Below, piece by piece: positions 9,157 to 18,033 of a DNA stretch of 64,000 bases. Under the pieces are notes generated by a model, which saw nothing but the letters and a program-made list of their open reading frames with translations, was not told the DNA's origin and did not search any database. Origin of the DNA: Chryseobacterium soli (GTDB taxonomy: Bacteria > Bacteroidota > Bacteroidia > Flavobacteriales > Weeksellaceae); the NCBI RefSeq assembly GCF_000737705.1, contig NZ_JPRH01000001.1, positions 1,087,103 to 1,151,102 of the forward strand. The letters run 5' to 3'. Within the stretch, counting starts at the first letter, position 1, and every line of letters starts with the position of its first letter. The translations under genes were made by a program, and so were the position numbers.

Positions 9157-9185
9157 AAAAAGCGATTCTATATGAATCGCTTTTT
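9157..9185. terminator. Bidirectional terminator between hemN and the sugar dehydrogenase
   Basis: AAAAAGCGATTC (9157-9168) and GAATCGCTTTTT (9174-9185) form a 12-bp stem with a five-base loop. The A/T ends give a T-tract in both directions between convergent genes. Confidence 0.85.
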
Positions 9186-9204
9186 AAATATAAGGAGCTC
9201 CAAG

Positions 9205-10575
9205 TTATTTTACAATCAGTTTCTGACTGTACGATTTCAGATCTCCGGATTTCAAAATGAGATAGTACACTCCGGAAGGAATTCCTGAAATATCTACACT
9301 GTTATCGCTGTTGATCTTGGTACCTTCCAGGACTCTTCTTCCTTCAGCACTGATGATTTCAGCGGTACTGTTTTTATCTTGTAGACCTTCAATAAATACT
9401 TTTTTTGAAGCTGGATTTGGATACATTTTTAATTCATTTAAATGAGTATTTTCCTGGGTAGACAATGTTCCGGTCGTAATTTTATAAATTTTCCCGGTAT
9501 TCAGTGCTGCTACGAACAGATCTTTTTGTGCGTTTTGTCCGAATGTTGAAAAACTGCTTCCCGAATACGCTGAAGTCCAGATTACCGAGTTATCCGTATT
9601 CAGTATTCCAATCTGGGAAGAACAGTAATCAGCAAAGAAGTATCTGCCCTGAAGAGATGGATATTGAGTGCCTCTATACACATATCCTCCCGTGATAGAA
9701 CATTTTCCTCCCGAATGGTCATAAACTGCAACAGGGAAAGTTAATGTTGATGAATTGGGACATCCGGCAGTATTATAAGTACTGTTTCCTTCATAGCAAC
9801 GCCAGCCGTAATTAAGCCCAGCCTGGGTGATCGGCATTTTATTGATTTCCTCAATGGCTCCCTGGCCTACATCTGCAATCATTGCATTTCCGGTCGTGAT
9901 GTCAAAAGAAAATTTCCATGCATTTCGAAGCCCATAAGCCCAGACTTCATCGGCACCATCAACACTGGTACCCACAAAGGGATTGTCTGACGGGATATTG
10001 TATGGACCTGTAGCATTAACGTCAATTCTAAGCATTTTCCCCAACAGGGCATTTTTGTTTTGGGCATTGTTATTGGGATCTCCGCCGCTTCCGCCGTCAC
10101 CGGTGATGACCCATAAATTTCCGTCAGGAGCAAAATGAATACTGCCTCCGTTATGGTTGGTAAAAGGTTTTGTAATATTCAGCATGATTTTTTCAGAGTT
10201 GGGATCTGCTGCATTCGGATCGGTAGTACTGACGGTGTATCTGGAAAGTGTGATATTTCCGTCGGTGTTGTTGTAATACACAAAAAAATACCCGTTAGTA
10301 GAGTATTGTGGGTGGAACGCAAGTCCTAAAAGTCCTCTTTCGCCATTAAAGGTAACTTTTGAGCTGATATTTAAAAAATTGGCGGCATTGACGGTTCCAT
10401 TCGGCTGGACAATTTTTATGATTCCGTCTTGCTGTACAACAAACAGCCTGCTGTCGCCAGCGTTGGTAATTTCGACCGGATTGGAGAGCCCGGTAGCAAA
10501 TTCTTCCAAATTAATGTTTTGGGCATTAAGAATTAAGGAAGAAAAAATACTTACGCTAAAAAGTAGATTTTTCAT
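9205..10575 (-). CDS. PQQ-dependent sugar dehydrogenase-like protein, T9SS cargo
   Basis: A 456-residue secreted protein. After the signal peptide MKNLLFSVSIFSSLILNAQ comes a glucose/sorbosone dehydrogenase (HHIP/ALD-like) six-blade propeller. Key stretches are GERGLLGLAFHPQY, FTNHNGGSIHFAPDGNLW with the conserved His, ITGDGGSGGDP, and DEVWAYGLRNAWKFSFD. The C-terminal 75 residues, starting LKMYPNPASKKVFIEGL and ending KSYSQKLIVK, form a type A sorting domain of the type IX secretion system. The protein should be exported across the outer membrane and kept on the surface or released. The sugar and the actual use of PQQ are not shown by sequence. Confidence 0.85.
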   Translation of the reverse strand: MKNLLFSVSIFSSLILNAQNINLEEFATGLSNPVEITNAGDSRLFVVQQDGIIKIVQPNGTVNAANFLNISSKVTFNGERGLLGLAFHPQYSTNGYFFVYYNNTDGNITLSRYTVSTTDPNAADPNSEKIMLNITKPFTNHNGGSIHFAPDGNLWVITGDGGSGGDPNNNAQNKNALLGKMLRIDVNATGPYNIPSDNPFVGTSVDGADEVWAYGLRNAWKFSFDITTGNAMIADVGQGAIEEINKMPITQAGLNYGWRCYEGNSTYNTAGCPNSSTLTFPVAVYDHSGGKCSITGGYVYRGTQYPSLQGRYFFADYCSSQIGILNTDNSVIWTSAYSGSSFSTFGQNAQKDLFVAALNTGKIYKITTGTLSTQENTHLNELKMYPNPASKKVFIEGLQDKNSTAEIISAEGRRVLEGTKINSDNSVDISGIPSGVYYLILKSGDLKSYSQKLIVK

Positions 10576-10757
10576 AATATTTTGATGTTTAGTGGGTTGA
10601 TTAGATGAATGAAAATTTCATACCAACAGGAATTTGAAAATTTCACTATAATTCAGGTGAAAAAATGCTAAATAGTAAAAAGAAATTAAAATGCCGATAT
10701 ATCTGAAAATAAACCGTTTCTGCTGTTAAAAAATTCATAAAATATAAAGAAAATCAT

Positions 10758-10765
10758 TATATTTG
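10758..10765 (+). promoter_or_regulatory. -7 box for secDF
   Basis: TATATTTG, a full TAnnTTTG match, 29 bases before the secDF ATG. No TTTG at the expected -33 distance. Confidence 0.5.
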
Positions 10766-10794
10766 CCGACTTAATTTAACGTAGTTATAACAAA

Positions 10795-13689
10795 ATGCAA
10801 GGAAAAGGACTTATTACAATTGTTGCTATTGTCCTAGGGTTGATCTGCTTAAACGAGCTATTACCAACCTGGTACGCCAGCAAAATTGAATCGCAGATCG
10901 AAGCTGCGAAAGGAAACGAGAAAGAGATCAAACGGATAAAAGAAGATACTCTTAATCTAGGCTATACAAAGCTTTATTATACAAAAGCTAAGGACAAAGA
11001 AATGAAACTTGGTCTTGACCTGAAAGGGGGGATCAACGTTCTATTGGAAATCAACCAAAGAGATTTGGTAAATGATTTAACCAATTATTCTACCAACCCT
11101 GTTCTTATTGAAGCTTTAAATAAAACTGATGAAGCTCAGAAAAACTCTACAAAATCTTACATCGACAACTTCTTCGAACAATTTGATGCACTGAATAAAG
11201 CTAAAGGAACCAACCTTAAGCTGGCAGATCCGGAACTTTTCGGAAATACCAATTTATCAGAAATCAAGTACAATACTACTGATGAGCAGGTTAAAAGCAT
11301 CATTAAAAGAAGAATTGATCTTTCTGTAGGAACAGCTTTTGAAGTGATCAGAACAAGAATTGATAAGCTGGGAGCGGTACAGCCGAACGTTCAGAGAGTT
11401 CCTGGTACTGCCAGAATTTCTGTGGAAATGCCTGGTATGAAAGATATCGATAAGGTGAAAAAAATGCTTCAGACTTCTGCAAAACTTCAATTCTGGGAAG
11501 TACAGCAGGTTCCTGAAATTGCGCCTTATTTCCAATCCTTGACTACAATGATTGCTGCAAAAGGAGATTCTATAGGAGTTGCCAAGAATGTTAACTTCAT
11601 GAGCCTTTTACAGCTTGACAAATTAAGAAGTAATGGTGTTGCGAACGTAAAATTATCTGATACTGCTGCTGTTAACAAGATTTTGAACAGCAAAGTAGCA
11701 CAGTCTTTACGTCCTGCTAACATTAAATATACCCAGTTCATGTGGGGATACAAGCCTGAGGCTACAAGTCCTGATGACCTGGTACTGTATGCTATCAGAG
11801 GTAGCATCAATCAAAAAGCTCCGGTAGACGGTGCGGTAGAATCTGCAAACATCAGTTATGATGAGTTAAGCAGAGTGGTCGTAGACATGCAGATGGACTC
11901 TAAAGGTGCTAAAGAATGGAAAACCTTAACAGAGAAAAATGTTGGTAAACCAGTTGCCGTTACCTTGGACGGAAGAGTATATACAGCACCTAATGTGGTA
12001 AATGCTATTCCTAACGGTAGAACTCAAATCTCAGGTAACTTCTCTCAGGAAGAAGCTAAAGAATTGGTTGACGTTTTAGGAGCAGGTAAATTACCGGCAG
12101 GAGCTAAAGTGGTTCAGGCGACTCAGGTAGGTCCGTCTTTAGGACAGGAATCTATTGATGCCGGAATGATTTCATTCATTATCGCATTCTTGATTATTAT
12201 TGCGTATATCATTTTCTATTACGGTGGTGCAGGAGTGTACGCTGTAATTGCAATGATTATCAACCTTTTCTATATTTTCGGAATTATGGATTCCGGAGAC
12301 TTTACCCTTACGCTTCCTGGTATCGCAGGTATCGTTCTTACGATGGCCATGGCGGTAGATACGAACGTAATTATCTATGAAAGAACGAAAGAAGAATTAT
12401 TTGCAGGAAAAAACATTCTTGAAGCTTATAAAGATGGTTTCAAACATGCATTGAGTGCAATTGTTGATGGTCACTTAACGACATTATTAACGGCTGGAGT
12501 ACTTTTCTTATTTGGAACAGGTCCTATCAAAGGATTTGCTTTAACCTTAGGAATTGGTATCTTAATGACATTCTTTACTTCAGTATTGCTTTCAAGAGTA
12601 ATGATCTTCACAAGATTGGAAAAAGGAAAACACCTTTCTGTTTGGACTCCTCCTACGAAGAATCTATTCAGAAATACGTGGATCGACTTTATTGGTAAAA
12701 GAAAATATGCTTATATCATTTCTGCTGTACTTACGATAATCTCTCTTGGATCTATGTTTATTCATGGTTTCAAATACGGGATTGACTTTACAGGAGGTAG
12801 AAACTATATTGTCAGATTTGATAAAGATGTAAATGCTGAAGATGTTGAGCAGAATTTAATCAAAGTATTTAAGACAGAAGACGGTAAAAACTCTTCCGTA
12901 GAAGCAAAAACTTTTGGTAATGCTAAACAGCTTAAAATTTCTACAGATTATCTTATTGATGACGAATCTTTAAAAGCTGACCAGACTGTTGAACAGAAGC
13001 TATATGACGGTTTAAAAACAAATCTTCCTTCTAATATTTCACTGCACGATTTCAAATCTGCTGATAAAGAGCATGCAGGAATTATTTCTTCTGAGAAAGT
13101 AGGTCCTACAGTAGCAGACGATATCCAGACTCACGGTATTCTTGCAGTGGTTGCTGCATTGGCAGGGATCTTTATCTATATCTTATTCAGATTTAGAAAA
13201 TGGCAGTTCTCTCTGGGAGCGGTTGCAGCTCTATTCCATGATGCGGTAATTATTTTGGGAACGTATTCATTACTTCACAAGTATATGCCATTCAACATGG
13301 AGATCAACCAGGATTTCATTGCAGCGATCTTAACGGTATTAGGATATTCAATCAATGATACAGTTATTATCTTTGACAGAATTAGAGAATATCTGAGAGA
13401 AAAGAAGTCATTAACATTAGCTGGATTATTTGATGACTCTATTTCTAGTACGCTAGGTAGAACATTCAACACTTCATTTACTACCATCCTTGTAATTCTT
13501 GCCATCTTTATTTTTGGTGGAGATAACCTGAGAGGATTTATGTTTGCGATGTTAATCGGTATCGGATTCGGTACATACTCATCCATATTCATTGCTTCGG
13601 CAATTGCTTATGATTTCCTTAAAACAGGGAAAGAAGACGAAGTACATGGAAGAACAACTTCAACAAAAGAAGAACTTGCTTCAAAGTAA
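10795..13689 (+). CDS. secDF: Protein translocase subunits SecD and SecF, fused
   Basis: A 964-residue fusion of SecD (about 1-620) and SecF (about 640-950), which uses the proton gradient to pull preproteins through SecYEG. SecD marks are LGLDLKGGINVLLEI (about 72-86), the P1 periplasmic domain, and the AMAVDTNVIIYERTKEEL helix (about 517-534). SecF marks are GIDFTGGRNYIVRF near 662 and GYSINDTVIIFDRIREYL (about 850-867). The SecD part is longer than in proteobacteria because of inserts in P1. The fused form is usual in Bacteroidota. It has its own promoter box and terminator. Confidence 0.97.
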   Translation: MQGKGLITIVAIVLGLICLNELLPTWYASKIESQIEAAKGNEKEIKRIKEDTLNLGYTKLYYTKAKDKEMKLGLDLKGGINVLLEINQRDLVNDLTNYSTNPVLIEALNKTDEAQKNSTKSYIDNFFEQFDALNKAKGTNLKLADPELFGNTNLSEIKYNTTDEQVKSIIKRRIDLSVGTAFEVIRTRIDKLGAVQPNVQRVPGTARISVEMPGMKDIDKVKKMLQTSAKLQFWEVQQVPEIAPYFQSLTTMIAAKGDSIGVAKNVNFMSLLQLDKLRSNGVANVKLSDTAAVNKILNSKVAQSLRPANIKYTQFMWGYKPEATSPDDLVLYAIRGSINQKAPVDGAVESANISYDELSRVVVDMQMDSKGAKEWKTLTEKNVGKPVAVTLDGRVYTAPNVVNAIPNGRTQISGNFSQEEAKELVDVLGAGKLPAGAKVVQATQVGPSLGQESIDAGMISFIIAFLIIIAYIIFYYGGAGVYAVIAMIINLFYIFGIMDSGDFTLTLPGIAGIVLTMAMAVDTNVIIYERTKEELFAGKNILEAYKDGFKHALSAIVDGHLTTLLTAGVLFLFGTGPIKGFALTLGIGILMTFFTSVLLSRVMIFTRLEKGKHLSVWTPPTKNLFRNTWIDFIGKRKYAYIISAVLTIISLGSMFIHGFKYGIDFTGGRNYIVRFDKDVNAEDVEQNLIKVFKTEDGKNSSVEAKTFGNAKQLKISTDYLIDDESLKADQTVEQKLYDGLKTNLPSNISLHDFKSADKEHAGIISSEKVGPTVADDIQTHGILAVVAALAGIFIYILFRFRKWQFSLGAVAALFHDAVIILGTYSLLHKYMPFNMEINQDFIAAILTVLGYSINDTVIIFDRIREYLREKKSLTLAGLFDDSISSTLGRTFNTSFTTILVILAIFIFGGDNLRGFMFAMLIGIGFGTYSSIFIASAIAYDFLKTGKEDEVHGRTTSTKEELASK

Positions 13690-13711
13690 TTTGAACTACA
13701 ATAAATAAAGT

Positions 13712-13742
13712 AAGGCCGTTTCGAAAGAAGCGGCCTTTTTTG
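13712..13742 (+). terminator. Intrinsic terminator after secDF
   Basis: AAGGCCG (13712-13718) pairs with CGGCCTT (13731-13737), followed by a run of T. Confidence 0.85.
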
Positions 13743-13878
13743 TTTCCATGATGCAATAGATATTTACTTAACTATATAAACATCAGGAAAAGCAAGGGTA
13801 TAAGGGAAACAGAAAGATAATTAATTATGGTAATTATATAAATTTTACATTAACCCTGCTCTCTTATTATTATGACTC

Positions 13879-13951
13879 TGTCATTCTGAATGTAACGGAG
13901 TGAAATGAAGAATCTGAGCTATCATGGGATTCTTCCTTCGTCAGAATGACA
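13879..13951. repeat. REP-like palindromic element, copy 1
   Basis: An imperfect palindrome of about 73 bases bounded by TGTCATTCTGA and TCAGAATGACA, with internal GAAGAATCT and GGATTCTTC complementary arms. A second copy lies at 46892-46969. Such elements occur between genes in many Bacteroidota genomes. The rest of 13743-14036 holds no gene. Confidence 0.7.
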
Positions 13952-14036
13952 CTGGTGTAAAATTGTATAGAGTCGCCTTAATTATTATACTTCTTTAATA
14001 TTGTGAAATTTAGAATCATTATTTTTTAGATTTCGT

Positions 14037-14044
14037 TATTTTTG
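14037..14044 (+). promoter_or_regulatory. -7 box for the MFS pump
   Basis: TATTTTTG, a full match to TAnnTTTG, ending seven bases before the ATG at 14052, so the transcript may have almost no 5' leader. Confidence 0.5.
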
Positions 14045-14051
14045 CAAGATT

Positions 14052-15275
14052 ATGGAAAATTCAAAAAAACAGGCAGCCATAGGCTTCATATTTATCACAC
14101 TGCTGATTGATATTACAGGATGGGGGATTATTATTCCCGTGGTTCCGAAATTAATTGAGGAACTTATTCATGCAGATATCAGTGAAGCTGCAAAATATGG
14201 CGGCTGGTTAGGCTTTGCCTACGCTTTTACTCAGTTTATATTTTCTCCCGTTGTAGGAAACCTGAGTGACAAATACGGAAGAAGGCCTATTATCCTGATC
14301 TCCCTCTTTGGATTTGCTGTAGATTATATTTTCCTGGCACTGGCGCCTACCATCTGGTGGTTGTTTCTCGGAAGAATTATTGCCGGGCTTACAGGAGCCA
14401 GTGTAACAACAGCCAGTGCGTATATTGCCGATATTTCCACAGATAAAGACCGGGCTAAAAACTTTGGACTCATTGGAGCTGCATTTGGATTAGGCTTTAT
14501 TATCGGGCCTGTATTAGGTGGTTTATTAGGCCATTATGGTGCGAGAGTTCCTTTTTATGCAGCGGCAGGTTTGTGTCTTTTAAATTTCCTTTACGGGTAT
14601 TTTGTTCTTCCTGAAAGTTTAGATAAAGATAAAAGAAGAGAATTTGACTGGAAGCGTGCGAATCCGATCGGTTCCCTTAAGTTTTTAAGAAAGCATCCTG
14701 AAATTTCAGGGTTAATTGTTTCCCTTATTTTGATCTATATTGCAGGCCATGCAGTGCAGAGCAACTGGAGCTTTTTCACCATGTATAAATTCAGCTGGAC
14801 AGAAAGAATGGTAGGCATTTCCCTGGGAGTTGTAGGATTATTGGTAGGCTTGGTACAGGGAGTTCTTATACGATGGACGACGCCAAGATTAGGAGAGCAG
14901 AAAAGCATTTATTACGGTCTTGCACTATATGCAATCGGAATGTTGTTATTCGCTTTTGCATCTGAAGGCTGGATGATGTTTGTATTTCTGATCCCTTATT
15001 GTCTGGGTGGAATTTGCGGACCAGCACTTCAATCGGTGATTACAAAAAATGTACCCTCTAATGAACAAGGTGAGCTTCAGGGATCATTAACCAGTTTAAT
15101 GAGTGCAACTTCCATTATAGGACCGCCGATGATGACGAATTTGTTTTATTTCTTCACTCATGATGAAGCCCCGTTTAAATTTTCGGGAGCGCCTTTCTTT
15201 TTGGCTTTTATCCTGATGGCGGTAAGTGTTATAGTAACTTATTACGCTTTTCAGAAACAGAAAATTAAAAAATAA
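14052..15275 (+). CDS. MFS transporter, TetA-like drug:H+ antiporter family
   Basis: A 407-residue, 12-helix major facilitator protein. The loop 2-3 motif GNLSDKYGRRPIILISL (about 75-91) and the helix 5 antiporter motif around GLGFIIGPVLGGLLG (about 156-170) match the TCR/Tet drug-efflux group. ITGWGIIIPVVPKL near residue 22 is the usual Tet-like start. It probably exports a small amphiphilic compound with proton exchange. Nothing here shows tetracycline as substrate, and no TetR-type regulator is adjacent. Single gene with its own promoter box and terminator. Confidence 0.85.
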   Translation: MENSKKQAAIGFIFITLLIDITGWGIIIPVVPKLIEELIHADISEAAKYGGWLGFAYAFTQFIFSPVVGNLSDKYGRRPIILISLFGFAVDYIFLALAPTIWWLFLGRIIAGLTGASVTTASAYIADISTDKDRAKNFGLIGAAFGLGFIIGPVLGGLLGHYGARVPFYAAAGLCLLNFLYGYFVLPESLDKDKRREFDWKRANPIGSLKFLRKHPEISGLIVSLILIYIAGHAVQSNWSFFTMYKFSWTERMVGISLGVVGLLVGLVQGVLIRWTTPRLGEQKSIYYGLALYAIGMLLFAFASEGWMMFVFLIPYCLGGICGPALQSVITKNVPSNEQGELQGSLTSLMSATSIIGPPMMTNLFYFFTHDEAPFKFSGAPFFLAFILMAVSVIVTYYAFQKQKIKK

Positions 15276-15277
15276 AA

Positions 15278-15308
15278 AAACAGGGAATCCAATTTGGGTT
15301 CCCTGTTT
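15278..15308 (+). terminator. Intrinsic terminator after the MFS pump
   Basis: AAACAGGGAA (15278-15287) and TTCCCTGTTT (15299-15308) form a 10-bp stem. The T-tail is short. Confidence 0.75.
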
Positions 15309-15480
15309 CATTGTGAAAGAATGAGTATATATGGAAAGTGATTTTTTACATTACTTATGTTACTGTCAACTGATTATCATTAGTAGCTGTATTATTGAAG
15401 TAAATATAATTAAAAAGTGAATATAATTCTCTATACATTGAATTAATTTTTTGTTAAGGGTTGATTACAGGACAAAATGC

Positions 15481-15622
15481 TGGATTGTAGAAGTTAGATG
15501 TCAGACATGAGATTTCAGACATTACATCGAACTATAAATTAATAACATAGCCTAAACACCAAAAAACAAACACAAAACACTAAAAAATAACAACTGACAA
15601 CCAAACCCCGTCAACCAATCCC
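15481..15622. repeat. Heptad-periodic intergenic repeat (reverse orientation)
   Basis: About 140 bases of degenerate 7-bp units: AGATGTC AGACATG at the left, then units such as CTAAACA and CAAAACA, ending in CAACTGACAACC. It is the reverse complement of the layout at 17948-18033. It fills most of the gap between the MFS pump and tatA; 15309-15480 shows nothing else. Confidence 0.75.
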
Positions 15623-15696
15623 TCCGAATTATTAAAATTTATTTAAAATTCGTATTTACCTATAATAATATGTATAATCTTTTGTAATTTTACAGC

Positions 15697-16032
15697 ATGG
15701 AATTAAGCATTGGAGAAATGGCACTGATTGCGATAGCAATCGTTGTATTATTCGGCCCGGATAAACTTCCTCAGATAGCACGTGACTTAGGAGCGGGTGT
15801 TAGAAAGATGCGTGGCGCAGTGGAGGACATCAAAACTGAAATTATGAAAGAAACTGACAACCCAGTTTCTGAAATTAAGCGCGAGATTGAGAAGGTGAAG
15901 GATGCTGCTAAAGACTTTAATCCAATGAAAGATGTTCAGAAAGATATCCTTAGTGATCCGGCGGTTTCTAATGAGCCTCCAAAACCCAAGCCTGCCGACG
16001 ATGAAACGCATGAAGGACCTGTAAGCAGATAA
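15697..16032 (+). CDS. tatA: Twin-arginine translocase TatA/TatB-type subunit
   Basis: A 111-residue Tat pore subunit. One N-terminal membrane helix (about 5-20) is followed by the FGP hinge (FGPDKLPQIARDLGAG, 19-34), an amphipathic helix, then a long charged and Pro-rich tail. The polar Glu7 and the long tail recall TatB, while the hinge region is TatA-like. Bacteroidota often use such TatA/E-type proteins. It moves folded proteins across the inner membrane with TatC, which is not in the window. It is followed three bases later by the PAP2 gene. Confidence 0.85.
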   Translation: MELSIGEMALIAIAIVVLFGPDKLPQIARDLGAGVRKMRGAVEDIKTEIMKETDNPVSEIKREIEKVKDAAKDFNPMKDVQKDILSDPAVSNEPPKPKPADDETHEGPVSR

Positions 16033-16035
16033 TTC

Positions 16036-16602
16036 ATGGAAGAGCTTATTCAGGAAGATAAGAAGGTCTTTTTGTACCTTAATAATTTGGGAGACACTTC
16101 TTTTGACCAGTTTTGGATGCTGATTTCAAGCACATGGATCTGGGTTCCGCTTTACATTATATTTCTTTATTTTTTATATAAAAATTTCAAACTAAGATCT
16201 TTAGTTTTTATTCTTTTATTTATAGCAATCGGAGTTACGGTTTCGGATCAGTTAGCGGGTATTTTCAAATATGGAGTCGCCAGGCTGAGACCTTGCCATG
16301 ATCCCGCACTGGAGCATCATATGAGGATTGTAAAATGTGGCGGACAGTTTGGATTTTATTCTGCCCATGCCTCTAATACGTTCTTTTTAGCAACTTATCT
16401 CGGTATGTTGTTAAAAAAGAAACTCAGTTGGTTTCCTTATGCTATATTTGTGTGGGCTATAGTGGTTTCCTATAGTCGCATATATTTAGGAGTGCATTTC
16501 CCGATGGATATTTTGGTGGGGGCGTTTGTTGGAATTTTATTGGGAGTGATCTTTGGTGCACTTGCCAAAAAAGTCATCAACAAACAGAATATAACACCAT
16601 GA
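16036..16602 (+). CDS. PAP2-family membrane phosphatase
   Basis: A 188-residue integral membrane phosphatase with the three acid-phosphatase motifs. KYGVARLRP (about 77-85) is the KxxxxxxRP motif, FYSAHASNTFF (about 106-116) replaces PSGH, and SYSRIYLGVHFPMDILVG (about 144-161) is SRxxxxxHxxxD. Such enzymes dephosphorylate lipids such as undecaprenyl pyrophosphate or phosphatidic acid. The substrate is not determined. It starts three bases after tatA and overlaps the next gene by four, so tatA-PAP2-TPR is likely one transcript. Confidence 0.85.
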   Translation: MEELIQEDKKVFLYLNNLGDTSFDQFWMLISSTWIWVPLYIIFLYFLYKNFKLRSLVFILLFIAIGVTVSDQLAGIFKYGVARLRPCHDPALEHHMRIVKCGGQFGFYSAHASNTFFLATYLGMLLKKKLSWFPYAIFVWAIVVSYSRIYLGVHFPMDILVGAFVGILLGVIFGALAKKVINKQNITP

Positions 16603-17411
16603 AAAAACATTTATTACTGGGAGCATTAGCCTTTACCTCGTGTACACTGTACGCTCAAGACAAAAAAACGGCAGACGAATGCTTTAAAAATGCAGATTAC
16701 AAATGTGCAGAAGAACAGTATTCAAAACTGGCGGAAAAAGAGCAGATCCAAAAATACCAGGCGGAATATTATGACAATCTGGGCACCGCTCAAAGAAGGC
16801 TGGGAAAGACTGCTCTGGCTTTTAAATCCTATGAATCAGCTTTGAAGGCTAATCCTATGTCAGTTTCTGTCTATGCCAACCTGGCTTCTCTATACAGCCA
16901 GAAAGGAAATAAACCCAAAGCTTTGGAATACATTGCCAATGGACTTCGTGTAGATGCAGAAAATCCGGATTTATATTTAACCCGTTCTAAAATTTACGAC
17001 AGCCAGGGTAAAAAAGAGCTTGCTATCAAAGATTTAAACCAGATTTTAACCTTTGCTCCGGACAATATTTATGCAAAAACCGGATTAGCAAGCCTGAAGA
17101 AAAATAATGGCGATCTGGAAGGAGCTTTAAAAGATTATAATCAGTTGATTTCAGAAAAACCTGAATCCCTATTGTACAATGGCAGGGCAGATGTTTATTT
17201 TAAAATGAAGAAAACAAAGGAAGCCCTTTCTGATATTAATAAAGCCATTTCTATCGACCCAAAATTTGCACAATCCTATGTAACCAAAGCATTAATCCTG
17301 TTTGATGGAGCTAAGCAAAAAGAAGCTTGTGCTAATTTGGATAAAGCAGTCAGTTTAGGATATGAAAAAGCCGTGTTGGCGGATTATTATGCTAAATGCC
17401 TTGCAAAATAG
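16599..17411 (+). CDS. Exported tetratricopeptide-repeat protein
   Basis: A 270-residue protein with the signal peptide MKKHLLLGALAFTSCTLYAQ. A Cys sits at residue 15, but the sequence before it is a poor lipobox. The body is six or seven TPR units from about residue 22 to the end, for example YYDNLGTAQRRLGKTALAF, VYANLASLYSQKGNKPKAL and YNGRADVYFKMKKTKEAL. It probably works as a periplasmic scaffold. The start codon overlaps the PAP2 stop by four bases (ATGA), indicating translational coupling. No specific partner can be named. Confidence 0.8.
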   Translation: MKKHLLLGALAFTSCTLYAQDKKTADECFKNADYKCAEEQYSKLAEKEQIQKYQAEYYDNLGTAQRRLGKTALAFKSYESALKANPMSVSVYANLASLYSQKGNKPKALEYIANGLRVDAENPDLYLTRSKIYDSQGKKELAIKDLNQILTFAPDNIYAKTGLASLKKNNGDLEGALKDYNQLISEKPESLLYNGRADVYFKMKKTKEALSDINKAISIDPKFAQSYVTKALILFDGAKQKEACANLDKAVSLGYEKAVLADYYAKCLAK

Positions 17412-17488
17412 ATTTATTGCCATGATATGGTCTTTCCTGTACATTAAGTCGGGTGGACTATCAATTTAAAAATTACTAAAGTATATAC

Positions 17489-17944
17489 ATGCTGAATATC
17501 GTTCTTGTAGAACCGGAAATACCCAATAATACAGGTAATATCGGAAGATTATGTGTGGGGACAGAAAGTAGACTGCACCTCATTCATCCGTTTGGATTTG
17601 TGATTAATGATAAAAATTTAAAAAGATCCGGCCTGGATTATTGGGTACATCTTGATGTTTCCGAATATCCCAATGTTGATGAGTGGATAAAGATAATTCC
17701 CGATCAATCCCGTGTGTTTTTAATGAGTTCACATGCTGAAAAATCATATTTAGAAAACGATTTTCAGGACGGCGACTGGCTGGTTTTCGGCAAGGAAAGT
17801 GTAGGTTTGAGTAAAGAGGTTTTAGATTCTTTTGACAATCATTTAACCATTCCGATGTCAAAATTAATCCGAAGCTTTAATATTGCCAATTCAGTTGCTT
17901 TTGTGATTGGTGAAGCCAAAAGGCAGATTGATCTGAAGGTGTAG
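17489..17944 (+). CDS. trmL: tRNA (cytidine/uridine-34-2'-O)-methyltransferase TrmL
   Basis: A 151-residue SPOUT methyltransferase that modifies the wobble ribose of tRNA-Leu. Family motifs are EPEIPNNTGNIGRLC (8-22), FGKESVGLS (about 110-118) and IPMSKLIRSFNIANSVAFVIGEA (about 126-148), which forms the trefoil knot that binds SAM. Length is normal. It ends just before a heptad-repeat tract and is convergent with rlmH, another SPOUT enzyme, but the two are otherwise unlinked. Confidence 0.95.
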   Translation: MLNIVLVEPEIPNNTGNIGRLCVGTESRLHLIHPFGFVINDKNLKRSGLDYWVHLDVSEYPNVDEWIKIIPDQSRVFLMSSHAEKSYLENDFQDGDWLVFGKESVGLSKEVLDSFDNHLTIPMSKLIRSFNIANSVAFVIGEAKRQIDLKV

Positions 17945-17947
17945 AGG

Positions 17948-18033
17948 ATTGGTTTTTAGTTGACAGTTGTTGGTTTTTAGTGTTTGGTGTTTAGGCTGTA
18001 TGTTAAGTCTGAAATCTGATGTCTGAAATCTCC
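17948..18033. repeat. Heptad-periodic intergenic repeat
   Basis: Degenerate 7-bp units between trmL and rlmH: GTTTTTA GTGTTTG GTGTTTA, a short spacer, then TCTGAAA TCTGATG TCTGAAA. The two-part layout recurs at 27821-27900 and 34590-34721. Confidence 0.8.
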
